DNA of 64,000 bases, from the NCBI GenBank assembly GCA_900120415.1, contig FQLW01000005.1, forward strand, positions 620,001 through 684,000, in the 5' to 3' direction. The notes beneath the pieces were generated by a model. It did no database searches. It was not told where the DNA came from and was given only the letters and a program-made list of their open reading frames with translations. Of the stretch, positions 1 to 9,327 are shown piece by piece (within the stretch, counting starts at the first letter, position 1; each line of letters opens with the position of its first letter). This stretch comes from Urmitella timonensis. GTDB taxonomy: Bacteria; Actinomycetota; Actinomycetes; Actinomycetales; Actinomycetaceae. Position numbers and translations under genes: made by a program.

Positions 1-272
1 CGGTAGGGGCAAATCAACATATGACCAGAGTTATAGGGGAAAAGATTCATAATCGCAAAAACCAGTTTCCCGCGATAAACAATCAGTGCGTCCTCGTCGC
101 TGCGCTTCGGGGCGGCGCAAAACGGGCAGTGCGCACTATCCTTGGTTGCGGGGCGTTCCTCGCCAGAAATATATACCTGGCGGTGGGGAGTCCACAGCCG
201 GTCAAAAGCGTCCGGCACGGCTCCAAATCCCTCACAGCCCTCAGTTAGAGGACGCGCATCTACCTCGTTCAT
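1..272 (-). CDS. HIT-family nucleotide hydrolase/transferase (partial)
   Basis: The frame starts at an ATG three bases after the thrS stop codon and runs off the window edge, so only about 90 N-terminal residues are visible. They read AFDRLWTPHRQVYI, then a CPFC pair, then LIVYRGKLVFAIMNLFPYNSGHMLICPY. This is the usual N-terminal half of actinobacterial HIT proteins of the Ap4A phosphorylase/hydrolase type. The catalytic HxHxH motif lies outside the window. The gene is probably co-transcribed with thrS, an arrangement common in actinobacteria. Substrate specificity cannot be inferred. Confidence 0.85.
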   Translation of the reverse strand, partial: MNEVDARPLTEGCEGFGAVPDAFDRLWTPHRQVYISGEERPATKDSAHCPFCAAPKRSDEDALIVYRGKLVFAIMNLFPYNSGHMLICPY

Positions 273-275
273 TAG

Positions 276-2285
276 CTATTTCCGCTCTTTTATCGCTTGG
301 GTAATCTTGGTGATAGCCTGGGCAATCGGTATCGCATTTTCTTGACTACCGTCCCGGTAACGGAAGGAAACCGCGCCCGCCTCGGCGTCCTCGCCCCCAG
401 CAATCAGGGTAAAGGGGATTTTATCTTTCGAGCAGTTACGGATTTTCTTGCCGAAACGGTCATCGGAGGTATCAACCTCGGCTCTAACTCCCAAAGCGCG
501 CAGCTGGGAGGCGACATCTTCCAGATAATCATTAAAGGCTTCCGCCACTGGCACGCAGCGTACCTGGATAGGTGCTAGCCAAGCGGGAAATGCCCCTGCA
601 TAGTGTTCTAGCAGCACCCCGAAGAAACGCTCAATAGAACCAAATAGGGCGCGGTGAATCATAACTGGACGCTGATGGGAACCATCGGCGGCCGTGTAGG
701 TTAAATCGAAACGTTCGGGCAGGTTAAAGTCCAACTGGATAGTAGACATTTGCCAAGTGCGCCCAATCGCGTCTTTGACCTGCACCGAGATTTTCGGTCC
801 ATAAAAAGCAGCCCCACCTGGATCCGGTACTAAATCTAGTCCCGAGGCGCTAGCTACCTGTTCCAAGGTTCTAGTAGCTTCTTCCCAAACCTCATCATCA
901 CCCACAAACTTTTTCGGGTTCTTGGTGGAAAGCTCTAGATAAAAATCATTCAAACCATAGTCTTTTAACAGGTCAAGGACGAAAGTCAAAAGATTGGTAA
1001 GCTCACCTTTCATTTGTTCCCGGGTACAGTAAATGTGGGAATCATCCTGAGTGAAACCGCGAGCCCTGGTCAGACCGTGTACCACTCCGGACTTTTCGTA
1101 GCGGTAAACTGTTCCAAACTCGAATAGACGCAGCGGTAATTCCCGGTAGGAACGCCCTTTAGAAGCAAATATCAGGTTGTGCATCGGGCAGTTCATAGGC
1201 TTTAGATAGTAGTCTTGCCCCTGCTTGGTGACGTTTCCTTCCTGGTCGTGCTCTTCGTCCAGGTGCATCGGAGGATACATTCCCTCGGCATACCAATCCA
1301 GGTGTCCCGACTTTTTGAACAGTTCCCCTTTAGTGATATGGGGGGTGGATACGAAAGAATATCCGCCCTCAATATGGCGTTTGCGGGAATAGTTTTCCAT
1401 CTCCATGCGAATCGTAGCGCCCTTGGGGTGGAATACTGGCAGCCCGGAGCCAATTTCATCCGGGAAAGAGAACAAATCGAGTTCCCGCCCTAGTTTGCGG
1501 TGGTCACGCCGTTCTGCCTCTTTTAGGCGGGTCTGGTAGGCTACTAAATCATCTTTGCTAGCCCAGGCAGTACCGTAGATACGTTGCAGATGGTCGCCCG
1601 ATTGGTCACCTTTCCAATAGGCGGCAGAAGATTTCATTAAAGCAAAACCGTTACCAATATAGCGGGTATTGGGAACGTGCGGCCCGCGACATAAATCTTT
1701 CCAGGCGCACTGTCCGTTGCGGTCAATATTGTCATAAATAGTAAGCTGACCTGCTCCGACTTCTACATTTGCTCCGTCAGTTTCACTAGAGGCAGTCCCT
1801 TTAGTGTCAATCAGTTCCAATTTGTAGGGTTGATCAGCGAGTTCTGCCCTTGCCTCCTCATCGCTTACTTCCCGGCGCACAAAAAGCTGCCCGCTTTTAA
1901 CGATTTTCTTCATCCGTTTTTCCAGGTCTTTTAACAGCTCGGGGGTAACCGGATCGATATTGCCGAAATCGTAGTAAAAACCGTCAGTGATGTAGGGACC
2001 TACTCCCAGGTTGGCATCGGGGTAAACCTGTTGTACTGCTTGGGCGAGAACGTGGGTGGCTGAGTGGCGAATAATTTCTAGCCCCGCCTGGCTATCAGCG
2101 GTTATTGGTTCTACTTGTGCGCCGCCGGGCAAGGTGCGGGCTAAATCCCAAGGCTGCCCATTAACGACCATAGCCACGATAGTGCGGTCTTTGCCCCACA
2201 AATCTAGCCCGGTGGTCGTGGCAGCTATATCTTGAGTTTCTCCTGCGATTTGTACCCTGATTTTATCGCCATCTGCTGCCGCCAC
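276..2285 (-). CDS. thrS: Threonyl-tRNA synthetase
   Basis: Cytoplasmic class II aminoacyl-tRNA synthetase that charges tRNA-Thr. At 669 residues it has the full family architecture: an N-terminal TGS domain (about 1-70), an editing-like second domain, the class II catalytic core with the zinc-binding PMNCPMHN stretch near residue 365, the motif 2 region ([24 protein letters not shown], in part), and a C-terminal anticodon-binding domain ending in RYRDGSQEN. The start is a GTG preceded by a GGAGG ribosome-binding site about six bases upstream. It is divergent from gluQ, and its stop lies three bases before the HIT gene. No T-box leader was seen in the short 5' region. Confidence 0.97.
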   Translation of the reverse strand: MAAADGDKIRVQIAGETQDIAATTTGLDLWGKDRTIVAMVVNGQPWDLARTLPGGAQVEPITADSQAGLEIIRHSATHVLAQAVQQVYPDANLGVGPYITDGFYYDFGNIDPVTPELLKDLEKRMKKIVKSGQLFVRREVSDEEARAELADQPYKLELIDTKGTASSETDGANVEVGAGQLTIYDNIDRNGQCAWKDLCRGPHVPNTRYIGNGFALMKSSAAYWKGDQSGDHLQRIYGTAWASKDDLVAYQTRLKEAERRDHRKLGRELDLFSFPDEIGSGLPVFHPKGATIRMEMENYSRKRHIEGGYSFVSTPHITKGELFKKSGHLDWYAEGMYPPMHLDEEHDQEGNVTKQGQDYYLKPMNCPMHNLIFASKGRSYRELPLRLFEFGTVYRYEKSGVVHGLTRARGFTQDDSHIYCTREQMKGELTNLLTFVLDLLKDYGLNDFYLELSTKNPKKFVGDDEVWEEATRTLEQVASASGLDLVPDPGGAAFYGPKISVQVKDAIGRTWQMSTIQLDFNLPERFDLTYTAADGSHQRPVMIHRALFGSIERFFGVLLEHYAGAFPAWLAPIQVRCVPVAEAFNDYLEDVASQLRALGVRAEVDTSDDRFGKKIRNCSKDKIPFTLIAGGEDAEAGAVSFRYRDGSQENAIPIAQAITKITQAIKERK

Positions 2286-2430
2286 ATTTGCCTCCGTCTT
2301 GTAGGAATAAACTGTTAGCCATTCTACCCGCCACCCTAAAACGGTTAAAATACTAGAGTACAGCCGGATAGTTTTCGGTGACAGATTTCCTAAAACACCC
2401 TGCCATACCGACCATTTTAGGGGGTGAGTT

Positions 2431-3333
2431 ATGCAAACAGGTCGCTACGCGCCCTCGCCCACCGGCAGACTCCACCTTGGAAATTTGCGTACCGCGCTGG
2501 TTGCCTGGGCGATAGCGCGCCAGGCAGGCGGGCGTTTTGTAATGCGTTTTGAGAATCTTGACGATCGCAGTCGCAGCCATTTTCTCTCCGAGCAGCTTGC
2601 CGATTTACAAGATTTAGGAATCGACTGGGACGGGGAACCTTTGGTGCAGTCTGATTGCCTTTCTCGTTACGAGGACGCATTTGAGCAGCTCAAAGCAGCA
2701 GGCAGGGTTTATGAATGTTACTGTTCCCGCCGGGAATTATCACAGGTGGCTTCCGCCCCCCATCACCCTCCCGGAGCCTATAGCGGCAGGTGTCGCTTAC
2801 TTAGCGAGCCAGAGCGAGAACAAAAACGAAACTATCTGTGGGAAAAATATCGACGCGGTCCTGCCTATCGGTTAAAATCTAATCTCGATAGCGCCACTTT
2901 CCCCGATAGGGTTTATGGATTGCAAAACGGCGCAATTGATGATTTTGTGTTACGCCGCTCTGATGGAGTTTTTTCCTACAATCTGGTTTGTGTGGTAGAT
3001 GACGCCTATCAGGGGGTGACTCAGGTGTGCAGAGGACGAGATTTAATCCCCTCTACCGCCAGGCAAAACTATCTGCACCAGCTATTAGGTTCTACAATTC
3101 CCCAGTATTACCACGTTCCCCTAGTGTTAAATCGCGAGGGGCAGCGACTGGCAAAACGAGACGGGGCAGTCACTCTCCCCCAGTTAAAGGCAAAAGGAAT
3201 AGGGAAAGCAGACATACTTGAGCTGCTTGCGTCCTCTTTAGGGTTTTTTAGGGTGCGCAGTGCCTCGGAATTCTTGCAAGCCTTTGACCTAGAGAAAATG
3301 AGCCGTGCAGATTGGCGGTATCTGGGATTATGA
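2431..3333 (+). CDS. gluQ: Glutamyl-Q tRNA(Asp) synthetase
   Basis: A 300-residue truncated relative of glutamyl-tRNA synthetase that lacks the anticodon-binding half. It has the HIGH-type signature ([17 protein letters not shown]), a zinc site formed by CYC near residue 97 and a Tyr/Cys pair in AYSGRC, and a KMSKS-like AKRDGA. Family knowledge: GluQRS attaches glutamate to queuosine in the anticodon of tRNA-Asp, not to a tRNA 3' end. Length and architecture separate it from the full-length gltX also in this window (508 residues). tgt and a queuosine-precursor transporter lie about 4 kb away, which supports the assignment. Confidence 0.9.
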   Translation: MQTGRYAPSPTGRLHLGNLRTALVAWAIARQAGGRFVMRFENLDDRSRSHFLSEQLADLQDLGIDWDGEPLVQSDCLSRYEDAFEQLKAAGRVYECYCSRRELSQVASAPHHPPGAYSGRCRLLSEPEREQKRNYLWEKYRRGPAYRLKSNLDSATFPDRVYGLQNGAIDDFVLRRSDGVFSYNLVCVVDDAYQGVTQVCRGRDLIPSTARQNYLHQLLGSTIPQYYHVPLVLNREGQRLAKRDGAVTLPQLKAKGIGKADILELLASSLGFFRVRSASEFLQAFDLEKMSRADWRYLGL

Positions 3334-3352
3334 TAGAACTCAATCAAATCTG

Positions 3353-4294
3353 TTAGCCAGAAAAGACTTTATCGACCCCGGCAGATTTAATTATCTCTAT
3401 CGCTTGCGCTACCTGTTCCTTAGTGGGAACCGGAGTGTCCTCTAGGGAATACTTTAGCCCCAAATGTTCCCATTTATCCCTCGCCATTTGATGAAATGGC
3501 AATACTTCCAAACGTTCAAGGTTAGGCCAACGCCCGGCAATACTAGCCACCTGGCGGATATTATCAGGGTCATCAGTTAAACCGGGTACCAGCACAAAAC
3601 GCACCCAGACCGGGATACGGGCCCCAGCTAGACGGTTCCCAAAAGCAACGGTAGGTTCTAAATCGCGTCCCGTAACCTGCCGGTAGGTGGCACTATCCCC
3701 ACTCTTGACATCCAGCAACACCAAATCAAGGTTATGAAGATCCTCATCAGTCAAATTAGCCCCTAAGAATCCGGAAGTATCCAGACAGGTATGTATCCCC
3801 TCTCGCCGACACATTCGCAACAGGTTACGCACAAACTTTGCCTGCATCAGAGCTTCTCCCCCGGAGATGGTAAGTCCCCCTCCGGTAACCCGAAAAATAC
3901 TGCTATACCGTTTCACCAGGTTAAATACATCAGCAATGGTGACCGCATGTCCGTCACGCATTTGAAAAGTATCAGGATTATGACAGTATTGACACCTTAG
4001 TGGGCATCCCGACAAGAACAAAGTCATTCTGGTACCCGGGCCATCTACAGCGGTCACCAGTTCCCAAGAATGAACCGAAGCTAAAGTACCTTCCCGCACC
4101 GCCTCGTTGTGTTCGCTATGAGTCATCTCGGGGGCTTCAGCTAATGCCCCCAGCCCCCACCGCCTAGTGCGCGGAATCAATTCCTCTAAAGGCAGGGGTG
4201 CATATTCCCCGCTTACCCCATCAGCTGCCGAAACCTCGACAGCGTTATTTGGGTTCTTGCTCTCCTCTTCCAGGCTAGACATATCTAATACCAA
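3353..4294 (-). CDS. pflA: Pyruvate formate-lyase activating enzyme (radical SAM)
   Basis: Radical SAM enzyme that installs the glycyl radical on pyruvate formate-lyase. The cluster motif CPLRCQYC sits near residue 100, followed by HNPDTF, and the glycine-rich SAM motif GGGLTISGGEALMQ follows. The C-terminal part (LPFHQMARDKWEHLGLKY) is typical of PflA. The likely start is a TTG with AGGAAA upstream. The protein therefore carries about 70 extra N-terminal residues, acidic and poorly conserved in appearance, compared with the usual 245-residue PflA; an internal ATG near 4126 lacks a good ribosome-binding site. It is third in the pflB-grcA-pflA series, separated from grcA by a hairpin. Confidence 0.93.
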   Translation of the reverse strand: MVLDMSSLEEESKNPNNAVEVSAADGVSGEYAPLPLEELIPRTRRWGLGALAEAPEMTHSEHNEAVREGTLASVHSWELVTAVDGPGTRMTLFLSGCPLRCQYCHNPDTFQMRDGHAVTIADVFNLVKRYSSIFRVTGGGLTISGGEALMQAKFVRNLLRMCRREGIHTCLDTSGFLGANLTDEDLHNLDLVLLDVKSGDSATYRQVTGRDLEPTVAFGNRLAGARIPVWVRFVLVPGLTDDPDNIRQVASIAGRWPNLERLEVLPFHQMARDKWEHLGLKYSLEDTPVPTKEQVAQAIEIIKSAGVDKVFSG

Positions 4295-4366
4295 GGTTAT
4301 TTCCTATCTAAATTGTTCACCCTGCATCCTGCAGAACCTAAACATCAGCAGACCTCAACATCAAAA

Positions 4367-4402
4367 GGGCGGGTATCTTTGCTATCTCAAAGATACCCGC
4401 CC
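4367..4402 (-). terminator. Hairpin terminator/attenuator between grcA and pflA
   Basis: A perfect 15-bp inverted repeat (GGGCGGGTATCTTTG and its complement) with a six-base loop. On the minus strand it is followed by TTTTG. It lies 21 bases after the grcA stop and about 70 bases before the pflA start, so it probably ends or thins the pflB-grcA transcript before pflA. The effect would be less activating enzyme than lyase. Confidence 0.75.
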
Positions 4403-4423
4403 AAATGATTTATAAGCAATAAC

Positions 4424-4675
4424 TTACAGCTTGTTATGGAATGTACGGGAAATAACATCCAGTTGCTGCTCGCGGGTTAGCTTCACGAAATTAACCGCAT
4501 ATCCGGAAACCCTAACCGTCAGTTGAGGATATTTTTCCGGGTTTTCCATCGCATCTTCCAAAGTGTCCCGGTTAAGAACATTGATATTCGCGTGATATAG
4601 TCCCTGAACACCGCCGTGAGATTCCCGGCTGGCTTTCATAGATTCCAAACGCTGATCAAAAGTCATAGTACTCAT
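4424..4675 (-). CDS. grcA: Stand-alone glycyl radical domain (GrcA-like) of split pyruvate formate-lyase
   Basis: An 83-residue protein matching the C-terminal glycyl-radical domain of pyruvate formate-lyase. It contains [20 protein letters not shown] followed by [20 protein letters not shown], with the radical glycine in RVSGYA near residue 58. In most PFLs this sequence is the last 60-70 residues of the same polypeptide; here it is a separate gene 85 bases after pflB, with its own AGGAG site and ATG. The adjacent pflB lacks the domain, so this protein is probably an obligate subunit rather than only a repair cofactor like E. coli YfiD. The two can be separated by the missing domain in pflB. 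Confidence 0.88.
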   Translation of the reverse strand: MSTMTFDQRLESMKASRESHGGVQGLYHANINVLNRDTLEDAMENPEKYPQLTVRVSGYAVNFVKLTREQQLDVISRTFHNKL

Positions 4676-4760
4676 TATTATCTCCTTGCTTTATTCTTCG
4701 ATTATTTATAAAAGATTAGGGTCATTACAGCACAACCTGGCAGGTAGCGCCCAGATAGTG

Positions 4761-6857
4761 CTAGCAGCCACACCCCTGAGGGATGAAACCAGCATCCATA
4801 ATCCCCACCAGGTTCTTAATCTGCTCGTCCTCGGTACGCCCCAAAGAGGAAGGAACAATCGTGTTCGTGAGGGAAATCCCGTCCAATGCGTCGTGGTAGT
4901 CAAGCTTGCCTACCGAAAGCATCGAAGCCAGCATTCCGTGAGAATCCAAACCGTTCTCGGGATTAGCGCCGGGAGCAAAGGGAGTCCCTGCCTCGTGACC
5001 GGAGGGGAAAGCCCCGGTAGCCTTGCCGTAAACCACATTAGAGGTAATGGTTAATACCGATTGGGTAGGAATAGCATCCCGATAGAGTTTAATCTCTTTA
5101 ATCTTGGACATTACGGTGTGAACAATCGTGGCCGCAATATCATCAACCCGGTCATCGTCATTACCGTAGCAGGGGAAATCTCCCTCTGTCTGGTAATCAA
5201 TAACTAGACCAGTTTCATCGCGTACCGGGGTAACCTTTGCATATTTAATGGCAGACAGGGAGTCAGCTACAATCGACAGTCCCGCGATTCCGCAGCCCAT
5301 GGTGCGCACAATCTCACTGTCGTGCAGTGCCATCTCGATGGATTCGTAGGCGTAACGGTCATGGCAATAGTGGATAATGTTCAAAGCTTCGACATAGGTG
5401 CCGACCACCCAGTCAAGCATTTTTTCATAGCGTTCCCACACGTCATCAAAGTCGAGAGGCTCATCCCCTTGCACGCCCTCGTAACCGGAAACGATTTGTT
5501 TACCAGTGACCTCATCACGGCCGCCATTTATCGCATACAGCAAGGCTTTAGCGGCATTAACCCGAGCGCCAAAGAACTGCATTTGCTTACCGACCCGCAT
5601 CGGGGAAACACAGCAAGCAATCGCGGCATCGTCACCCCACTGCGCACGAATCTGATCATCAGCTTCATACTGTACTGAGGAAGTTTGAATCGAAATATGG
5701 GCACAGAACTTCTTGTAGCCCTCTGGTAAGCGCGGGGACCAGAAAATCGTGATATTTGGTTCTGGAGCCGGCCCCAGATTTATTAGCGTCTGCAGAAGCC
5801 GGAAGGAAGTCTTGGTAACGAGGGTGCGCCCGTCCTCACCAAAACCAGCATCAGACCAGGTAGCCCAGTAAGGGTCACCCGAGAAAATCTGGTCATAGGC
5901 TTCAGTACGCAAAAAGCGTACAATCCGCAGCTTAATCACCAAAGCATCAATGATTTCCTGCGCGCCCTGTTCGTCTAAAGTACCCTCGGCGAAATCCCGT
6001 TCAAAGTAGCAATCAAAGAACGCAGACAAACGACCGATAGACATGGCCGCCCCGTCTTGGCTCTTAACCGAAGCTAGGTAACCGAAATAAGTCCATTGAA
6101 CTGCTTCTTTAGCGTTCATTGCCGGCTGGGAAATATCAAAACCATAGCTTTGCGCCATAGCCTTGAGCTTCTTGAGAGCCTTAATCTGTTCAGAGTGTTC
6201 CTCACGGTAACGTGCCCAATGCTCAGAGAAAGGCTTATCGGCTACTTTGTCTTTGGCTTCCTGTTTCCACTCGATTAATTTATCTACGCCATAGAGTGCA
6301 ACCCGGCGGTAGTCACCAATAATTCGACCACGCCCATAAGCATCGGGAAGACCAGTAATAATATGGGAAGACCGAGCTGCCCTGATTCGGGGAGTGTAAA
6401 TATCGAATACCGCATCATTATGGGTTTTGCGGTAGCGGGTAAAAATCTTTTTAACCTCGGGATTAACCTCTTTACCAGCCTCTTTAATAGCGGTTTCTAC
6501 CATGCGCCAACCACCATTAGGCATCATGGCACGTTTTAACGGAGTATCGGTTTGCAAACCAACGATTACATCGTCCTCTTCACAAATCCGTCCCGGAGCA
6601 AAAGCATCAATATCGGCCGGAGTATCAGTATCTACATCGAAAACCCGTTTTTTGCGTTCAACCGAAAGATAGTTTTCCTCTAGAGCCTGCCAAACCTGTT
6701 TAGTTTTTTCGGTCGGGCCACTTAAGAATGAAGCCTCACCCTCGTAGGGAGTGTAGTTCTTTTGGATAAAATCGCGTACATCGATTTCTTTATCCCAGTT
6801 ACCACTGTTGAATGAGCGCCAGGCATCATTAGCTGTAGCCTCTATTGGGGTTGCCAT
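4761..6857 (-). CDS. pflB: Pyruvate formate-lyase core subunit (lacks glycyl radical domain)
   Basis: Converts pyruvate and CoA to acetyl-CoA and formate in anaerobic metabolism. The 698 residues cover the PFL domain, including the paired catalytic cysteines in IACCVSPM (near residue 410) and substrate-region motifs such as RVGKQMQFFGARVN. The chain stops at LVGIMDAGFIPQGCGC, just where E. coli PflB continues into its glycyl-radical domain. That domain is supplied by the next gene, grcA. The cysteine-containing tail QGCGC is not familiar from full-length PFL. The start ATG has a strong GGAGGAG site, and a good promoter lies upstream. Confidence 0.95.
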   Translation of the reverse strand: MATPIEATANDAWRSFNSGNWDKEIDVRDFIQKNYTPYEGEASFLSGPTEKTKQVWQALEENYLSVERKKRVFDVDTDTPADIDAFAPGRICEEDDVIVGLQTDTPLKRAMMPNGGWRMVETAIKEAGKEVNPEVKKIFTRYRKTHNDAVFDIYTPRIRAARSSHIITGLPDAYGRGRIIGDYRRVALYGVDKLIEWKQEAKDKVADKPFSEHWARYREEHSEQIKALKKLKAMAQSYGFDISQPAMNAKEAVQWTYFGYLASVKSQDGAAMSIGRLSAFFDCYFERDFAEGTLDEQGAQEIIDALVIKLRIVRFLRTEAYDQIFSGDPYWATWSDAGFGEDGRTLVTKTSFRLLQTLINLGPAPEPNITIFWSPRLPEGYKKFCAHISIQTSSVQYEADDQIRAQWGDDAAIACCVSPMRVGKQMQFFGARVNAAKALLYAINGGRDEVTGKQIVSGYEGVQGDEPLDFDDVWERYEKMLDWVVGTYVEALNIIHYCHDRYAYESIEMALHDSEIVRTMGCGIAGLSIVADSLSAIKYAKVTPVRDETGLVIDYQTEGDFPCYGNDDDRVDDIAATIVHTVMSKIKEIKLYRDAIPTQSVLTITSNVVYGKATGAFPSGHEAGTPFAPGANPENGLDSHGMLASMLSVGKLDYHDALDGISLTNTIVPSSLGRTEDEQIKNLVGIMDAGFIPQGCGC

Positions 6858-6928
6858 TATTTATTTAACTCCTCCGGCGGGATCACCGCGCATAAAGTTT
6901 ACTTAAGATTGTTAAATCCGGTGTCCCA

Positions 6929-6958
6929 ATTATATTAGGGGAAAACAGCTGCTAACAA
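6929..6958 (-). promoter_or_regulatory. Probable pflB promoter
   Basis: Read on the minus strand, TTGTTA, an 18-base spacer and a perfect TATAAT lie about 70 bases before the pflB start. This fits a primary-sigma promoter for the pfl operon. No clear FNR- or ArcA-type site was recognised next to it. Confidence 0.55.
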
Positions 6959-7011
6959 GCTTAGTGCCACCTAACTCACTAAACGATAGCTATCTAACAT
7001 TATTTACAGCC

Positions 7012-8265
7012 CTAACCACTATGTGAACGTAGCGGAGAGCCACAATAAAAATCACCCAAAACTTTATCTCGATAGGCTAGATAGTCACCTTCAATAATTG
7101 CTTGCCTAATGCCTTGAACCAGTTGCACCGTGAAATACTCGTTATGGATAGTAGCCAGCGTAAACCCTAGTAACTCTTTGGCTTTAAATAGATGCCTCAG
7201 GTAAGCGATAGAGAAATTCTGGCAGGTATAGCAGTTACAATCCTTAACCGGCGCACTGAAATCATCCTTGAACTCCGCACGGGTTAAATTAAAGCGACCG
7301 TAACGCCCATAAAGCCCGCCGTTACGTCCTATCCGGGAAGGATTTACGCAATCGAAAGTATCCGCTCCGGCTTCTACCCCCGCGAAAATGTCATCCGGTT
7401 CGCTAAGGCCCAGCAGATGACGCGGTTTTTCCTCTGGCAACTCTTCACATACCCAGTTCACTATGGTGGCGAGATTCTCTTTCTCTAAGGCTCCCCCAAT
7501 TCCGAAACCATCAAAACTACGCTCCGCTACCTCCATTGCCGATAGGTCGCGGGCAGCTTTACGCCGTAAATCCTCATATTGCGCCCCCTGAATTACCCCG
7601 TAAAGCATCTGGTAGGGCTTATCGGCACGCTCGCGGGTAAGGCGCTCATGTTCTGCCAGGCAGCGAGTAGCCCAACGCCGGGTACGTTCCAAGGACTCCA
7701 CCTGATATTCACGTGAGTTTAGCAAGGTGGTGAGTTCATCGAACGCCATCATAATATCGGCACCCAAATGGTGCTGAATTTGCATAGATTTTTCTGGGGT
7801 AAAGCGATGGAGAGCACCATTTAGATGAGAACGAAAAGTAACCCCATCATCATCAACTAGGGCGTGCCGTTCCTTCTTTGCGGCCACCGTATAATCGGCG
7901 CGTCCGGAACCACTAAACTCTCCAGACAGTACTTTTTTATATCCCGACCCGAGCGAAAGCACCTGGAATCCGCCCGAATCGGTAAAAGTTGGACCATCCC
8001 AGCTCATAAAACGAGCTAATCCACCGGCTTTGTCAACAATTTCGGGCCCGGGCTGTAAATACAGATGATAGGCGTTAGCCAGGAGAGCTGAAGCCCCCAG
8101 TAGCTTCATAGCTTCCGGCAACACCGTTTTCACAGTGGCTTTCGTGCCTACCGGGATAAAAGCCGGGGTCGGGACATCTCCATGGGGAGTGTGAATAATG
8201 CCAGCGCGCCCTCTCCCGCTGGGCAAATCCGCTATTTTAGTGAACGTCAAGACCGTACCTTTCAT
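7012..8265 (-). CDS. tgt: tRNA-guanine transglycosylase
   Basis: Exchanges guanine 34 of GUN-anticodon tRNAs for a queuosine precursor or queuine. Visible motifs are DSGGFQVLSL near residue 95, the nucleophile region FDCVNPSRIGRNG, and the C-terminal zinc site CNCYTC with a following His. The length of 417 is slightly above the usual 370-400. The ATG start lies 29 bases inside the upstream transporter gene, so the two are translationally coupled. Whether the bacterium loads preQ1 or salvages queuine cannot be read from the enzyme alone. Confidence 0.95.
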   Translation of the reverse strand: MKGTVLTFTKIADLPSGRGRAGIIHTPHGDVPTPAFIPVGTKATVKTVLPEAMKLLGASALLANAYHLYLQPGPEIVDKAGGLARFMSWDGPTFTDSGGFQVLSLGSGYKKVLSGEFSGSGRADYTVAAKKERHALVDDDGVTFRSHLNGALHRFTPEKSMQIQHHLGADIMMAFDELTTLLNSREYQVESLERTRRWATRCLAEHERLTRERADKPYQMLYGVIQGAQYEDLRRKAARDLSAMEVAERSFDGFGIGGALEKENLATIVNWVCEELPEEKPRHLLGLSEPDDIFAGVEAGADTFDCVNPSRIGRNGGLYGRYGRFNLTRAEFKDDFSAPVKDCNCYTCQNFSIAYLRHLFKAKELLGFTLATIHNEYFTVQLVQGIRQAIIEGDYLAYRDKVLGDFYCGSPLRSHSG

Positions 8266-8989
8266 GCTTTTTCACCCTAGAAATCACCGCATAGGTTAGT
8301 GGCAAACACAAGATTTCAACTGCACACTTATACAGGTAGCCACCCAGGAAAATATAAATCATTAACTGGGAAAAACTCATGATTCCCGCAAAGGCGATAG
8401 TGCAAAAAATAATGGAATCAACCAGCTCTCCTGCCAAAGTAGAAGTGACCAGGCGAACCCAGAGATTATTTTCCCCCCAACGTTGCTTAATCTTCACCAA
8501 TACATAGGCGTTAAGCCAGTTACCGAACATATAACCCGCCATGGAAGCAATCACAATGCGGGGAACGAACCCAAGCACGCTTTGGAATGCATCGTTATTT
8601 TGGTAGGAGGCTTCTGCGGGGAGCATTCCCACCACCCAAAAGGTCAGGGAAGCCATTACCGAAATCACGAAGCCCATTACGATAGCACGCTTGGCAGCCT
8701 TTAGCCCCCAAACCTCGCTAATCACGTCTCCTAAAACATAGGTTAGGGGGAACAAAATAGCGCCCCCATCAAAAACTATGGGACCAATCTGGATAGCTTT
8801 GGTGGCACAAATATTTGCGACCAGGAGGAAGGCCACAAAGAAAATAACGCAAATATCAAAAAGACCGCGCGGGCTGCGAGCAAAAACCGCCTTTCCCGCC
8901 GGGGAAGTAGAGCCCTCTTTAGGGGTTTCGGTATCGAGGACGCGAGGCTCGGGGAGGTTTGAATCGGCAGATTTTTCCAAAGTTATCAC
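8237..8989 (-). CDS. yhhQ: Queuosine precursor transporter (YhhQ family)
   Basis: An integral membrane protein of 250 residues with about six hydrophobic segments after a 45-residue hydrophilic N-terminus. The family signature is clear in VANICATKAIQIG, LTYVLGDVISEVWG and STLAGELVDSIIFC. YhhQ proteins import queuosine precursors (preQ0, preQ1, queuine in some clades). Overlap with tgt supports a salvage role. The start is a GTG with a weak upstream site. I saw no recognisable preQ1 riboswitch in the 5' region. Confidence 0.9.
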   Translation of the reverse strand: MITLEKSADSNLPEPRVLDTETPKEGSTSPAGKAVFARSPRGLFDICVIFFVAFLLVANICATKAIQIGPIVFDGGAILFPLTYVLGDVISEVWGLKAAKRAIVMGFVISVMASLTFWVVGMLPAEASYQNNDAFQSVLGFVPRIVIASMAGYMFGNWLNAYVLVKIKQRWGENNLWVRLVTSTLAGELVDSIIFCTIAFAGIMSFSQLMIYIFLGGYLYKCAVEILCLPLTYAVISRVKKHERYGLDVH

Positions 8990-9104
8990 CTGCCTAATGT
9001 AGCAGTCCCCCAGGGGTACTCGTCCAGTTAGACCAAAGTGCAGCTTTAGGCTCTTGTTTTATACTGCCGGGAGATACCGGTGTCCTGCTGTGCAGATAAA
9101 AAGC

Positions 9105-9220
9105 CACACGGGCAAGGGTTTTCCTATACGGTTACTAGCTTCATTAGTTTGAGTTTGTCTCCTGAATATCTAGGAGGCGCGGGCAGAGGCTTTATCCGAG
9201 TCGGCTAGGCGGGCGAAAAG
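9105..9220 (+). repeat. Two partial copies of the two-stem repeat (5' half only)
   Basis: Positions 9177-9220 match the 5' arm and core of the full repeat at 9328: CGGGCAGAGG, then TTTATCCGAGT, then CTAGGCGGGC. The 3' half is missing. A weaker match, ACGGGCAAGGGTTTTCC, sits at 9107-9123. Both lie upstream of the complete copy in the 490-base gap between coaE and yhhQ, and no gene was recognised in that gap. Confidence 0.6.
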
Positions 9221-9327
9221 CTTAATAATTGTCTATAGTTATCTCGAATTATTTATCAAGAGCAAATACCGCCGTGCAGATTCCCGTGGAAGAACAGGCA
9301 AATTGGCAGTCTGCGCAGATACCAAGC

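Noticed and set aside
2286-2430. Possible T-box leader of thrS
   Set aside because: The leader before the GTG start is short, with no specifier loop or antiterminator-like sequence visible.
8990-9060. Possible preQ1 riboswitch upstream of the queuosine-precursor transporter
   Set aside because: The region has a short CCCCTGGGGG dyad but no recognisable preQ1-I or preQ1-II consensus.
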